64,000 bases of DNA from Ruminococcaceae bacterium UBA7217 (GTDB taxonomy: Bacteria; Bacillota; Clostridia; Oscillospirales; Acutalibacteraceae). This document shows, one piece after another, positions 1 to 8,708 of the stretch (the stretch's first letter is position 1; each line of letters begins with the position of its first letter). The notes below the pieces were generated by a model. That model had not been told where the DNA came from. It worked only from the letters and a program-made list of their open reading frames with translations, and searched no databases. The stretch is taken from the NCBI GenBank assembly GCA_002490425.1, contig DKTZ01000043.1:14998-78997 (forward strand). The letters run 5' to 3'. Position numbers and translations under genes: made by a program.

Positions 1-48
1 AGCAGAGCCTTACAGAAGCAAAACAATAAAACAAAAGCTTTCAAAAGA

Positions 49-80
49 GATAATAAATTCTGCGGTAACGGTTTATTATC
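49..80. repeat. inverted repeat upstream of M20 peptidase
   Basis: A 9-bp inverted repeat, GATAATAAA (49-57) and TTTATTATC (72-80), with a 14-nt spacer. It lies about 65 bp before the first start codon. It lacks a following T-run, so it is not a clear terminator; it could be an operator or a 5' stem-loop. Nothing else is recognisable in the first 144 bases. Confidence 0.35.
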
Positions 81-144
81 TTCCGAAGCATAAGAATTTT
101 TATTATATTGATACCGATACTATAAAGACGGGGGACAGTGCAAA

Positions 145-1614
145 ATGATAGGGTATATTATTTTAGGGGTAATTTTATTTCTTTTGGCTGTAACGGCAGT
201 GCGTGCGGTATTTTTTGTTCCGAAAAAGAAAGAGTCGAAAAATGATGCTTTGCCTGAAGAAAAAATAGATGTTGACCGCTACTGTAAAAATCTTTCGGAC
301 GCAATAAAAATTAAAACGATTTCCAATTACGACAGAGAAAAAGTAGATTGGAACGAGTTTAAAAGATTTCACGAATTTTTAGAGGAAAGGTATCCTCTTA
401 TACACAAAACGCTTACAAAAACCGAGATTGCCGATGCAAGCCTTGTTTACAAGTGGGAAGGTACTGACCCATCGCTTGACGGAATAGCTCTTCTTTCTCA
501 TCAGGACGTTGTGCCGATTGCCGAAGGTACTCTCCAAGATTGGACAAACGAGCCGTTTGAGGGTGTTAATGACGGTGAGTTCATTTGGGGCAGAGGTGCA
601 ATGGATATGAAAAACCACCTCATCGGCGTAATGGAAAGCGTTGAACAGCTCATAGCCGACGGCTACAAACCCAAACGCACGGTTTACCTCTGCCTCGGTC
701 ACAATGAAGAGGTTGTTGCTGCACCCGACAACGGCGCTAAGCAAATAGCACAGTACCTTAAAGAGCAGGGCGTACATCTTGAGGCGGTCCTTGACGAGGG
801 CGGAGCAATTCTCCCTGTAAACATAAACGGTGTTTTAAACTGCAACCTTGCAGGCGTAGGCGTTGCGGAAAAGGGAAGTGTCAACTACGAAATAAGCGTA
901 AATGCAAAGGGCGGTCATTCTTCACAGCCGCCGAAGCACACGGCACTCGGTCACCTTGCAGATGTTATTAAGGATATTGAAAATCATCAATTTCGGGCGA
1001 CAATGCCGAAATTCGTTTATGAGCTTTTCACTGAAATCGGCAAACGGTGCTCATACCCTGTAAGGCTTGTGACCTGCAACATTTGGCTTTTAAAGCCGAT
1101 TATTCTTAAAATAATGACAAAAATTCCGCCTGCCGCCTCGCTTATCAGAACCTGCACTGCGGTTACAATGGCTTCGGGCAGTCCGCAGTTCAATGTTCTT
1201 CCGCAGAAAGCGTCAATCACAGTTAACTTCAGAACAATGCCGGGCGTTACAATTCCCGATGTTGAGGAGCATATAAGAAAATCGGTTAGAAACAAAAATA
1301 TTGACGTTAAATTCCTTGTGGGAAAAGAGGCGTCAAATGTTTCGCCTACCGATTCAAAGGCTTTCAAAATAATTAAAGAGCTTTGCGAGAGCGCAGACAG
1401 TAAAAATCTTGTTGCACCGTTCCTTGTAATGGGCGGAACAGACGCGTATAATTATGAGAATGTATGCGAGAATATTTACAGATTCGCACCCTTTGTTGTT
1501 GATACAAATCTTCTTCTTTGCACACACGGCACAAATGAGCGCCTGCCCCTTTCGGCAATTCCCGATGCATTAACGTTTTTCAAGAGATATATCAAACTTA
1601 TGACGCAGGATTAA
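145..1614 (+). CDS. M20-family metallopeptidase, membrane-anchored (PM20D1/carboxypeptidase S-like)
   Basis: Predicted zinc-dependent amidohydrolase/peptidase of the M20 family, 489 aa. An N-terminal hydrophobic segment (about residues 3-23) followed by a Lys-rich stretch suggests a membrane anchor. Family metal and catalytic residues are visible: His119 in SHQDVVP, Asp154 in GRGAMDMKNH, the Glu188-Glu189 pair in GHNEEV, and LDEGG near 216-220. Length and anchor resemble the PM20D1/Cps1 subgroup rather than cytosolic PepT or DapE. GGGGGA lies 8 nt before the ATG. FemAB genes follow within 12 bp, so it is probably co-transcribed with them. The substrate (peptide or N-acyl amino acid) cannot be told from sequence. 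Confidence 0.88.
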   Translation: MIGYIILGVILFLLAVTAVRAVFFVPKKKESKNDALPEEKIDVDRYCKNLSDAIKIKTISNYDREKVDWNEFKRFHEFLEERYPLIHKTLTKTEIADASLVYKWEGTDPSLDGIALLSHQDVVPIAEGTLQDWTNEPFEGVNDGEFIWGRGAMDMKNHLIGVMESVEQLIADGYKPKRTVYLCLGHNEEVVAAPDNGAKQIAQYLKEQGVHLEAVLDEGGAILPVNINGVLNCNLAGVGVAEKGSVNYEISVNAKGGHSSQPPKHTALGHLADVIKDIENHQFRATMPKFVYELFTEIGKRCSYPVRLVTCNIWLLKPIILKIMTKIPPAASLIRTCTAVTMASGSPQFNVLPQKASITVNFRTMPGVTIPDVEEHIRKSVRNKNIDVKFLVGKEASNVSPTDSKAFKIIKELCESADSKNLVAPFLVMGGTDAYNYENVCENIYRFAPFVVDTNLLLCTHGTNERLPLSAIPDALTFFKRYIKLMTQD

Positions 1615-1626
1615 AGGAATAAAAAT

Positions 1627-2961
1627 ATGAGTAAATATGTTTTTCGTGAAACCGATAATATGGCTGAATTCAATAAGTTTTCAGAAGAAAACGGCGGCTC
1701 TGTTTATCAAACATCATATTGGGCAAAGGTAAAGTCAAATTGGGAACCCACATTCTTTATGGGCTTCCAAGGTGAAACGCCCGTTCTTGCCGCACTTTGC
1801 CTCCAGCGAGATGTAAAAATGACAAAGCTTTGGTACTGTCAGGACGGTTTTGTTTGTGACACATACAACGAAGAGCTTGTGGAGGAATTTGCAAGCTTTA
1901 TTAAAGCAGAGATGAAAAAACGTAAAATATGCGTTTTAATAACAGACCCGCTTGTTTTTGAAATAATAGATAAAGAGAGGCAGGATATATCTGCCGTTGA
2001 CTCTCTTTTTAAAGCAGGCTTTGTGAGAAACCCCGAAGAAAAACGGTATGAATATTTAATTCAGCCGACAGTTACCGTTCAGTGCCGTTTAACGGGATTT
2101 ACGCCGAAAACCTTCCTTTCAAAATGTGAAAAGGGCGTCCGTCACGGGCTTAACGGCGCTGAGGACGGTGGTCTGGTAGCCGAAAATTACGATGCAGAGT
2201 CTCTTCGTCTTCACCCTGAAAAAATGGATGATTTTTATGAGGTTCTGACTGAGGTTTCAGACAGAGTTTCATTTATTCAGCGTGAAAAAAACTATTATGA
2301 AAACATTATATATGCCCTTGATGGCAAAGCGATTTTGACAATTATTTATATTGACAATGATAAAAGATTAGAAAAATACAATGATGCTAAAGCAAAAAAA
2401 GAAACGCTTGAAAAAGAGCTTTTGACGCTTGAAAACGCCGAGAAAAAGGATAAAAAGTCAATAGCAAGCGTTAAAAAAGAAATCGAGACTTATACGGTTA
2501 CAATTAACCGAAACGAAAGAATTGAAAAAGAACTTCACGAAAAATACGGCGACTCTTACCCGCAGAAAATCGCGCTCAGCACAGGCATTACAACGCATTT
2601 CGGCAAAACGGCTATTTGCCTTTACGGGGGAACTCGAAATCTTCTCAGAAATACGCTCAGAACAACGCATTTTCTTAACTGGGTAAGGCTTAAAGAGAGC
2701 TTCAGACAGGGAATGGATTATCACGATTTGGGCAGAATTACAGGCGACCCGTATGATGAAAACAATCCTCTTTTCGGGCTTTGCAAATATAAAAAGAGCT
2801 ATAACGGTGAAGTTACCGAATATGTCGGCGAAATGTATCTTATAGCAGACAAACTTAAATTTAAGTTCTTTAAGGATATGTTCCCCGTGCTGATGGAAAT
2901 AAAAAATAAATTCTTTAAGTCTGCGCTTAAATCAAAAACCGTGAAGAACAGCGCAGAATAA
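1627..2961 (+). CDS. FemAB-family peptidoglycan branching aminoacyltransferase (first of two)
   Basis: Probable FemX/FemA/MurM-type ligase that adds an amino acid from aminoacyl-tRNA to the stem-peptide lysine (or diamino acid) of lipid-linked peptidoglycan precursor at the cytoplasmic membrane. It has two GNAT-like halves; a long charged coiled coil at about residues 245-300 corresponds to the tRNA-synthetase-like helical arm of FemA. Late conserved-looking segments include the CLYGGTRN and YHDLGRITGD stretches. 444 aa is slightly longer than Staphylococcus FemA (about 420). The start has AAAGGAAT 9 nt upstream. A paralogue follows after 11 bp. The amino acid transferred cannot be inferred. 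Confidence 0.85.
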   Translation: MSKYVFRETDNMAEFNKFSEENGGSVYQTSYWAKVKSNWEPTFFMGFQGETPVLAALCLQRDVKMTKLWYCQDGFVCDTYNEELVEEFASFIKAEMKKRKICVLITDPLVFEIIDKERQDISAVDSLFKAGFVRNPEEKRYEYLIQPTVTVQCRLTGFTPKTFLSKCEKGVRHGLNGAEDGGLVAENYDAESLRLHPEKMDDFYEVLTEVSDRVSFIQREKNYYENIIYALDGKAILTIIYIDNDKRLEKYNDAKAKKETLEKELLTLENAEKKDKKSIASVKKEIETYTVTINRNERIEKELHEKYGDSYPQKIALSTGITTHFGKTAICLYGGTRNLLRNTLRTTHFLNWVRLKESFRQGMDYHDLGRITGDPYDENNPLFGLCKYKKSYNGEVTEYVGEMYLIADKLKFKFFKDMFPVLMEIKNKFFKSALKSKTVKNSAE

Positions 2962-2972
2962 AAGGAGCAGTT

Positions 2973-4223
2973 ATGTACGCTTTTAAAGAAAATATTGATA
3001 TAAAAGAGTTTACGGATTTTGCAAACAGCTTTTCAGGTGCACCCATTCAGCAAACTGAAGCTTGGCCGATACTTAAAAACAATTGGAAGCCTCACTTTTG
3101 CGGAATGTATGACGACGAAACAATTTGCGGAGTCTGCCTTATTCTTGTGCGTGAGCTTTTACCCGGGTTTAAGTATGCGTATGCTGCTCACGGTCCTTTA
3201 CTTGATTACGGAAATAAAGAGCTTATAAAAGCGTTCGGCGACGGCGCAGTGAATTTTTGCAAAAATCATGGCATTTATTCAATTACCGTTGACCCTCTTA
3301 TTCCCGTTGGAAAAACTCTTCCAGATGTTCCGCCTGAAAATTTTCTTGACATATTTGATATACAAAAAGGCAAAAGCCATATGCAGAATTTTATTGACGC
3401 AGGCTTTATTCACGGCGGATTCGGTAAAGGGCTTCACGATGCAGTTCAGCCCCGTTTTAATGCGCTGATACCATTAAAAAAAGCTGACGGAACATCGCTA
3501 ACATTTAATGAGTTAAAAAAGAACTATAAGCAGAAAATACGCAAGTATTATGCAAATTTTCAGTCAGCAAGAGGGCTTTACTACGAAAGAGCAGTTCCCA
3601 GTCCTGAAAATATTGCAGAGTTTAAAAGAATAATCAGCGCAACTGAAAAACGGCAGAATATATCTTTGCGTGAGGAGGATTATTTTGCACTTTTGTCAAA
3701 GGCTTTCGGCGACGGCGCATATTTCGGATTTGAAAAGACCGATATAAACAAATATATTGAAAATCTTGAAACAAGGCTAAAAAAAGAGCCGGATATGGCG
3801 GAAAAAATCACTGAACAGATTACGGACGCAAAGAAAATTGCAGCCGAAAAGGGCGATAAGGTGAATCTTGCGGCGCTGTTGACTGTTTATCCGCAAAACA
3901 CGAACGGAATAAGAATTGCCGAATACCTTTACGCAGGCAGTGACCTCACAATTTTTCCGTCATTCTGCGCTACTCTTTGCGGCCTCGGCTCGCAGTGTGC
4001 AGAATGTATAGAAAATGACTGTGACTATTTAGACCTCGGCGGACTTGCAGGAACTTTTGACGATGGGCTTTATGAGTTTAAACATCAGTTCAGTCCTATA
4101 ATTGTCGAGTATGCAGGCGAATTTACTCTGCCTGTCAATAAGGCAAAATATAAATTTATGGAAAAATATATGCCGGCAATGAAAAAAGTATATAAAAGGC
4201 TTACCGGAATTTTGCACCGTTAA
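2973..4223 (+). CDS. FemAB-family peptidoglycan branching aminoacyltransferase (second of two)
   Basis: Second FemAB protein of the pair (416 aa), starting 11 bp after its paralogue with AAAGGAG in front. It shows the same plan: an N-terminal half with an IQQTEAWPILKNNWKPHF segment, a shorter helical arm (about residues 250-290, Lys/Glu-rich), and a C-terminal CDYLDLGG segment matching YHDLG of the first copy. In known systems consecutive Fem proteins each add successive residues of the interpeptide bridge, so two copies suggest a two-step bridge (inference). A bidirectional terminator follows. Confidence 0.84.
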   Translation: MYAFKENIDIKEFTDFANSFSGAPIQQTEAWPILKNNWKPHFCGMYDDETICGVCLILVRELLPGFKYAYAAHGPLLDYGNKELIKAFGDGAVNFCKNHGIYSITVDPLIPVGKTLPDVPPENFLDIFDIQKGKSHMQNFIDAGFIHGGFGKGLHDAVQPRFNALIPLKKADGTSLTFNELKKNYKQKIRKYYANFQSARGLYYERAVPSPENIAEFKRIISATEKRQNISLREEDYFALLSKAFGDGAYFGFEKTDINKYIENLETRLKKEPDMAEKITEQITDAKKIAAEKGDKVNLAALLTVYPQNTNGIRIAEYLYAGSDLTIFPSFCATLCGLGSQCAECIENDCDYLDLGGLAGTFDDGLYEFKHQFSPIIVEYAGEFTLPVNKAKYKFMEKYMPAMKKVYKRLTGILHR

Positions 4224-4243
4224 TACAATTGAAAATGAACATA

Positions 4244-4273
4244 AAAAATCCGAACAGTGATGTTCGGATTTTT
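4244..4273. terminator. bidirectional intrinsic terminator
   Basis: 13-bp stem AAAAATCCGAACA / TGTTCGGATTTTT with a 4-nt loop. It has an A-run on one side and a T-run on the other, so it can end both the FemAB operon (+) and asnA (-), which converge here. Confidence 0.9.
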
Positions 4274-4296
4274 GTTTATGTATTTATATAGTTTTA

Positions 4297-5304
4297 TTAA
4301 AGCAATGCAATGCCGTTTTTTTCGCAAATTTTGTAGGTTTCGCTGTCCCAAATGCTGGACTGAACCTCGCCTATGTGAGCACAGCCAATAAGGAGCATAC
4401 AAAGTCTTGACTGACCTATTCCGCCGCCTATTGTAAGGGGTAATTCGCCGTTTAAAAGCATTTTGTGGAACGGTAAATTCCGTCTGTCGTTACAGCCTGA
4501 AATTTTTAATTGTCTGTCAAGGCTTTCGGCATTAACACGGATTCCCATTGAGGAAATTTCAAATGCACGTCCCAGAGTGTCATTCCAAAACATTATGTCG
4601 CCGTTAAGCTCCCAGTCGTCGTAATCAGGTGCTCTGCCGTCATGGGGCTTACCTGAACGGAGTACTCCGCCGATTTGCATAATAAATGCGGTTCTGTGCT
4701 CCTTTAAGTATTCGTTTTCACGCTCATGTGAGGAAAGGTCGGGGTACATATCCTCAAGCTCCTGAGACGTTACGAATGAAATATCCCTTGAAAGCTGAAC
4801 GTCAATAACGGGAAATTGCTTTTTAAGCTTTTCCAGGGTGTCGCAGATAACGTCAACAATATTCTGAACCGTGCTTTTAAGGTAATCTATTGTTCTGTCC
4901 TCGGGCAGAATAATCTTTTCCCAGTCCCACTGGTCAACGTAAACCGAATGAAGATTGTCAAGCTCTTCGTCACGGCGGATTGCGTTCATATCGGTGTAAA
5001 GACCCTCGTGAACAGTGAAATTGTAACGCTTTAAAGCGAGTCTTTTCCATTTTGCAAGGGAGTGCACAACCTGAGCGTCTTCGCCCACGGCGGGAATGTC
5101 AAAGGATACAGGTCTTTCAACACCGTTAAGATTGTCGTTAAGACCTGAATTTTCTGTTACAAATAGTGGTGCGGAAACTCTTTTAAGACCGAGTGCGTCC
5201 GCAAAGCCGAATTGAAATGTCTGTTTTATGTATGAAATAGCACGTTGCTGGTCATAACTGTTGAGCTTTGAAACATAGCCCTTGGGTACTGTTACGGTGT
5301 TCAC
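4297..5304 (-). CDS. asnA: aspartate--ammonia ligase (AsnA)
   Basis: Ammonia-dependent asparagine synthetase: aspartate + ATP + NH3 to asparagine. About 335 aa, matching the AsnA family (about 330). AsnA-like segments include AISYIKQTFQFGFADALGL near the start, the NGVERPVSFDIPA region, HSLAKWKR, YVDQWDWEK, and the C-terminal LTIGGGIGQSRLCMLLIG. The GTG at 5302-5304 is chosen because GGGAGGAG lies about 9 nt upstream and the protein then begins at the family's usual position; reading further upstream adds a hydrophobic stretch foreign to the family. It probably forms part of a minus-strand run with the upstream phosphatase and uxaC. Confidence 0.93.
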   Translation of the reverse strand: MNTVTVPKGYVSKLNSYDQQRAISYIKQTFQFGFADALGLKRVSAPLFVTENSGLNDNLNGVERPVSFDIPAVGEDAQVVHSLAKWKRLALKRYNFTVHEGLYTDMNAIRRDEELDNLHSVYVDQWDWEKIILPEDRTIDYLKSTVQNIVDVICDTLEKLKKQFPVIDVQLSRDISFVTSQELEDMYPDLSSHERENEYLKEHRTAFIMQIGGVLRSGKPHDGRAPDYDDWELNGDIMFWNDTLGRAFEISSMGIRVNAESLDRQLKISGCNDRRNLPFHKMLLNGELPLTIGGGIGQSRLCMLLIGCAHIGEVQSSIWDSETYKICEKNGIALL

Positions 5305-5376
5305 GGCTAAGACTCCTCCCTGAAAAAATATGAAAATATGATACCACAACGAAAAGTGTCCGTCAATAAAAAATAT

Positions 5377-6192
5377 TTATAAAGCGTATTTTTCAACTGT
5401 CTTTGCAAGACCGTCCTCGGCATTGGAAAGAGCTATGTAGCGAGCCTTTTTCTTTAATTCTTCACAGGCATTTCCCATTGCAAAGGAATATTTTGTAAAT
5501 TCAATCATTTGAAGGTCATTCATAGCGTCGCCGAAGGACATTGCCTCTTCGTTTGTAATATTCAGCATTCCGCAAAGATGCGAGAGTGCGTCGCCCTTGT
5601 TTGCCGACGGAACCGTAGCCTCAATTTCATCTTTAAGCGATGCGGTGACAAGCAGTCCTGATTTTTGGAAATATTCACTTAAAGTCTGCCTTACACTTTC
5701 GTCTGCCGAGTAAACGGCTATTATTTCCGCACTTTGCCCATTTAGTGTTTCACAAAGATTTTCGCAAAGAACGGAGGAATTCATAAAAATTTTCAAAAAA
5801 TCTGCAGGAAGCTCTCTTCCACTGTAAAATTGCTGTTTGTTTTCCTGAATGTAAGCAGTGCCGTCAACATAAGTGTTGTAATAAACCTTTGAATCATTTA
5901 ATTTTGCTAAAATTTCAGCGGTCAAATTCGGCGGAATATGGTTTTTATAAATTATTTTCTTTTTATGTAAATCGTAAACGCTTGCACCGTTTGAAAAAAT
6001 AACGTAGTCGATAAAAGGAATTTGGTCTGTGACAGGGGTAATAAAGCCGAGGGTTCTGCCCGTTGCAATGGCAATTTTAATCCCCTTGTTATGTGCATTT
6101 AAAAGTGCCGTTTTCGTTCTTTCGGTAACGGTGGTGTGGTCGGGCGCCATAAGCGTGCCGTCAAGGTCGGTTGCTATGATTTTGATTGACAT
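5377..6192 (-). CDS. Cof-type HAD-IIB phosphatase
   Basis: Cytosolic haloacid-dehalogenase phosphatase of the Cof/YidA type, 271 aa. Motif I DLDGTL lies near residues 8-13, and the C-terminal NKGDAL and SFGDAMNDLQMI segments supply the motif III lysine and motif IV acidic residues. A type IIB cap fills the middle. Members hydrolyse sugar phosphates or flavin/nucleotide phosphates; the substrate is not evident here. It lies 72 bp upstream of asnA on the same strand, and a palindromic repeat separates it from uxaC. Confidence 0.88.
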   Translation of the reverse strand: MSIKIIATDLDGTLMAPDHTTVTERTKTALLNAHNKGIKIAIATGRTLGFITPVTDQIPFIDYVIFSNGASVYDLHKKKIIYKNHIPPNLTAEILAKLNDSKVYYNTYVDGTAYIQENKQQFYSGRELPADFLKIFMNSSVLCENLCETLNGQSAEIIAVYSADESVRQTLSEYFQKSGLLVTASLKDEIEATVPSANKGDALSHLCGMLNITNEEAMSFGDAMNDLQMIEFTKYSFAMGNACEELKKKARYIALSNAEDGLAKTVEKYAL

Positions 6193-6241
6193 ATTAACTC
6201 CGAAAAATTTTATGAATAATGAATAAATCTGGTTGAAATTT

Positions 6242-6320
6242 GTAGGGGACGCCGACTCGGCGTCCCGTTTTGCCCTTCATCAGTCACTTCGTGACAGCTT
6301 CCCTCTCGGGGAAACCAAAA
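6242..6320. repeat. GC-rich palindromic intergenic repeat
   Basis: Two clear hairpins: GGGACGCCG / CGGCGTCCC (6246-6266, 3-nt loop) and GTCAC-TTC-GTGAC (6283-6295), then a further GC-rich tract. Composition differs from the AT-rich surroundings. Comparable GC-rich palindromes occur at 39345, 45999 and 53110, so this is probably a dispersed intergenic repeat that may also act as a terminator between uxaC and the phosphatase gene. Confidence 0.6.
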
Positions 6321-6356
6321 TGAGCATTTTCACAAGGCGGGCGAAAACTTTCAAAT

Positions 6357-7757
6357 TTAAATTCCGAAATACTTTTTCGCATTGTTGAATGAAATATCCG
6401 CGACTACCTGTGATAAAAATGCAATGTCGCAGGGGTACTTGCCCTCTTCAACAAGGTTACCGAGCATCTCGCAAAGAATACGGCGGAAATATTCGTGACG
6501 GGGGTATGAAAGAAAGCTCCTTGAATCCGTTATCATACCGACAAATTTGCCGAGCACGCCGAGAGAAGCAAGGTCTGCTAATTGTTTGCGCATACCGTCG
6601 TAATGGTCGTTAAACCACCAAGCAGAGCCGAATTGAATTTTTGACTGTGCTTCACTTGATTGGAAATTGCCGAGCATTGTGCCGAGCACCGTGTTGTCCT
6701 TGGGGTTAAGCGTAAAGAGTACGGTTTTCGGAAGAAGTCCGTCTTTTTCAAGTGAGTCCATAAATCTTGAAAGCTTTTCTGCTATTTGGCAGTCGCCGAC
6801 TGAGTCAAAGCCCGTGTCAGCACCCAAACGCTCAAACATTTTTGTATTGTTGTTGCGCATAGCGCCGAGGTGCAATTCCATTACCCAGCCTTTTTTTGCA
6901 TATTCTCTGCCTAAAAACTGCAAAATTGCAGTGCGGTATTTGTCAAGCTCGTCAGTTGTGAATTTTTCGCCGGCAAGTGCTTTTTTAAATATTTTTTCGA
7001 GTTCTTCGTCTGTGCTTTCACTGTATGGGCAGTACATAAGAGCGTGGTCTGAGGCACGGCAGCCCATCGACTCAAAAAAGTCAATTCTTTTTCCGAGTGC
7101 GGTTTTTAAATCTTTAAATGAAGTAATTTTCATTTGCGCAGCGTCTTCCATAGCCTTAACCCACGGAACAAACACGGGAGAGTCAATAAGAAAAGCCTTG
7201 TCGGGTCTGAAGGCAGGTAAAACCTTGCATTTGAATGAGCTGTCCTCCCGTAAAAGTGCGTGATATTCAAGCGAATCTGCGGCGTCGTCAGTTGTGCATA
7301 CGCAGGCAACATGGGATTTTTCAATAAGCTCTCTGGGGGTGAATCCGCCGTTTCTGATTTTTTCATTGCACTTTTCCCAAATTGCGGGTGCAGATTTATG
7401 AGATAACGGCTCGTGAATGTCAAAATAACGCTGAAGCTCAAGGTGAGTCCAGTGATAAAGCGGATTTCCGATGCAATAGCTGAGCGTTTCGGCATATTTT
7501 AAGAATTTTTCATAAGGCGACGAATCGCCTGTTATGTATTTTTCATCTACACCGTATCCACGCATTGCACGCCATTTGTAATGGTCGCCGCCGAGCCAAA
7601 GCTCTGCTATGTCACTGGGAGTTTTGTTTTCGTAAATCTCTTTCGGAGAAAGATGGCAGTGCCAGTCAAAAATGGGAGTGTCCTTTGCTCCGTAATTAAA
7701 TATTTCCTTTGCCGTGTCGGTTGTAAGAAGAAAATCTTCATCCATAAACGATTTCAT
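6357..7757 (-). CDS. uxaC: glucuronate isomerase (uronate isomerase)
   Basis: Interconverts D-glucuronate and D-fructuronate (and D-galacturonate and D-tagaturonate), the first step of hexuronate catabolism. 466 aa, the family length. The amidohydrolase-fold metal motif FDWHCHLSP lies at about residues 29-37, and the conserved RRILCEMLGNLVEEGKYP and NNAKKYFGI segments near the C terminus are typical of UxaC. No uxaB, uxuA or kdg genes adjoin it here, so the rest of the pathway must be elsewhere. AGGTGA lies before the ATG at 7757. Confidence 0.95.
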   Translation of the reverse strand: MKSFMDEDFLLTTDTAKEIFNYGAKDTPIFDWHCHLSPKEIYENKTPSDIAELWLGGDHYKWRAMRGYGVDEKYITGDSSPYEKFLKYAETLSYCIGNPLYHWTHLELQRYFDIHEPLSHKSAPAIWEKCNEKIRNGGFTPRELIEKSHVACVCTTDDAADSLEYHALLREDSSFKCKVLPAFRPDKAFLIDSPVFVPWVKAMEDAAQMKITSFKDLKTALGKRIDFFESMGCRASDHALMYCPYSESTDEELEKIFKKALAGEKFTTDELDKYRTAILQFLGREYAKKGWVMELHLGAMRNNNTKMFERLGADTGFDSVGDCQIAEKLSRFMDSLEKDGLLPKTVLFTLNPKDNTVLGTMLGNFQSSEAQSKIQFGSAWWFNDHYDGMRKQLADLASLGVLGKFVGMITDSRSFLSYPRHEYFRRILCEMLGNLVEEGKYPCDIAFLSQVVADISFNNAKKYFGI

Positions 7758-7882
7758 AAGCTGTCACCTCTAAGGTATTTTTATGTATTTTAGCATATTT
7801 TTGAAAATTTGAACAGTATGTTGAAGCATTTTAACAAAAAATTTAATTTCCTTTGCCGCACAATTAAATTAAATGTTGACTA

Positions 7883-7911
7883 TTGAATTATACGGCATTA
7901 TGTGGTAAAAT
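7883..7911 (+). promoter_or_regulatory. promoter for yebC
   Basis: TTGAAT (7883-7888), 17-bp spacer, TAAAAT (7906-7911). It is a sigma-A-type promoter placed about 35 bp before the yebC start codon. Confidence 0.7.
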
Positions 7912-7946
7912 GAAGAGTAAAATTTTATAATGCAAGAGGTATAGCT

Positions 7947-8687
7947 ATGTCCGGACATTCAAAATGGAGTACAATTAAAAGAAAAAAAGAAAAAACAGAT
8001 AACGCCAGAGCAAAGGTGTTCACTAAAATCGGCAGAGAGATTGCTGTTGCAGTTAAAGAGGGCGGGCCGGACCCTGCCGGCAACTCAAAGCTTAAGGACG
8101 TTATTGCCAAGGCAAAGGCGGCAAATGTTCCGAATGATAATATTGACAGAATAATCAAAAAAGCCGCAGGCGAGGGCGGAAGTGACAATTATGAAGATAT
8201 AGTTTACGAGGGTTACGGTCCGTCGGGAATTGCCGTTATTGTTGAAACCTTGACCGATAACCGCAACAGAACTGCGGCAGACGTTCGCCATGCATTTGAT
8301 AAATTCGGCGGAAATATGGGAACGAGCGGCTGCGTTTCGTTTATGTTCAGCCGTCAGGGCGTTATTCTCTTTGAGAAAGAGGATATTGACGAAGAACAGC
8401 TTATGATGGACGCTATTGAGGCGGGCGCTACCGACTTTATAACAGACGATGAAATTTACGATGTACGTACTGAGCCTAACGATATGGGCGCTGTGCGTGA
8501 CGACCTTGAGGCAAAGGGCTACAAATATGTTTCGGCAGAGGTTGAGTATGTTCCGTCGTCATATACCGCACTTTCAAACCCTGATGACATTAAGAATATG
8601 GGCAGAATGCTTGAAATGTTTGAAGATAATGACGATGTTCAGAATGTTTATCATAATTGGGAGAATGAAGACGATTACGAGGGCTAA
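7947..8687 (+). CDS. yebC: YebC/PmpR-family protein (TACO1 family)
   Basis: 246-aa YebC/TACO1-family protein with the hallmark N terminus MSGHSKWSTIKRKKEKTDNA and the conserved GPSGIAVIVE, TDNRNRTAADVRHAF and FMFSRQGV segments. Family members have been described as DNA-binding regulators and more recently as factors that relieve ribosome stalling, particularly at proline stretches. AAGAGGT precedes the ATG and a promoter sits just upstream. It is followed after 21 bp by a glycosyltransferase, so it may lead the polysaccharide operon. Confidence 0.95.
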   Translation: MSGHSKWSTIKRKKEKTDNARAKVFTKIGREIAVAVKEGGPDPAGNSKLKDVIAKAKAANVPNDNIDRIIKKAAGEGGSDNYEDIVYEGYGPSGIAVIVETLTDNRNRTAADVRHAFDKFGGNMGTSGCVSFMFSRQGVILFEKEDIDEEQLMMDAIEAGATDFITDDEIYDVRTEPNDMGAVRDDLEAKGYKYVSAEVEYVPSSYTALSNPDDIKNMGRMLEMFEDNDDVQNVYHNWENEDDYEG

Positions 8688-8708
8688 TACCTTTTTGGAG
8701 GGTATGTT

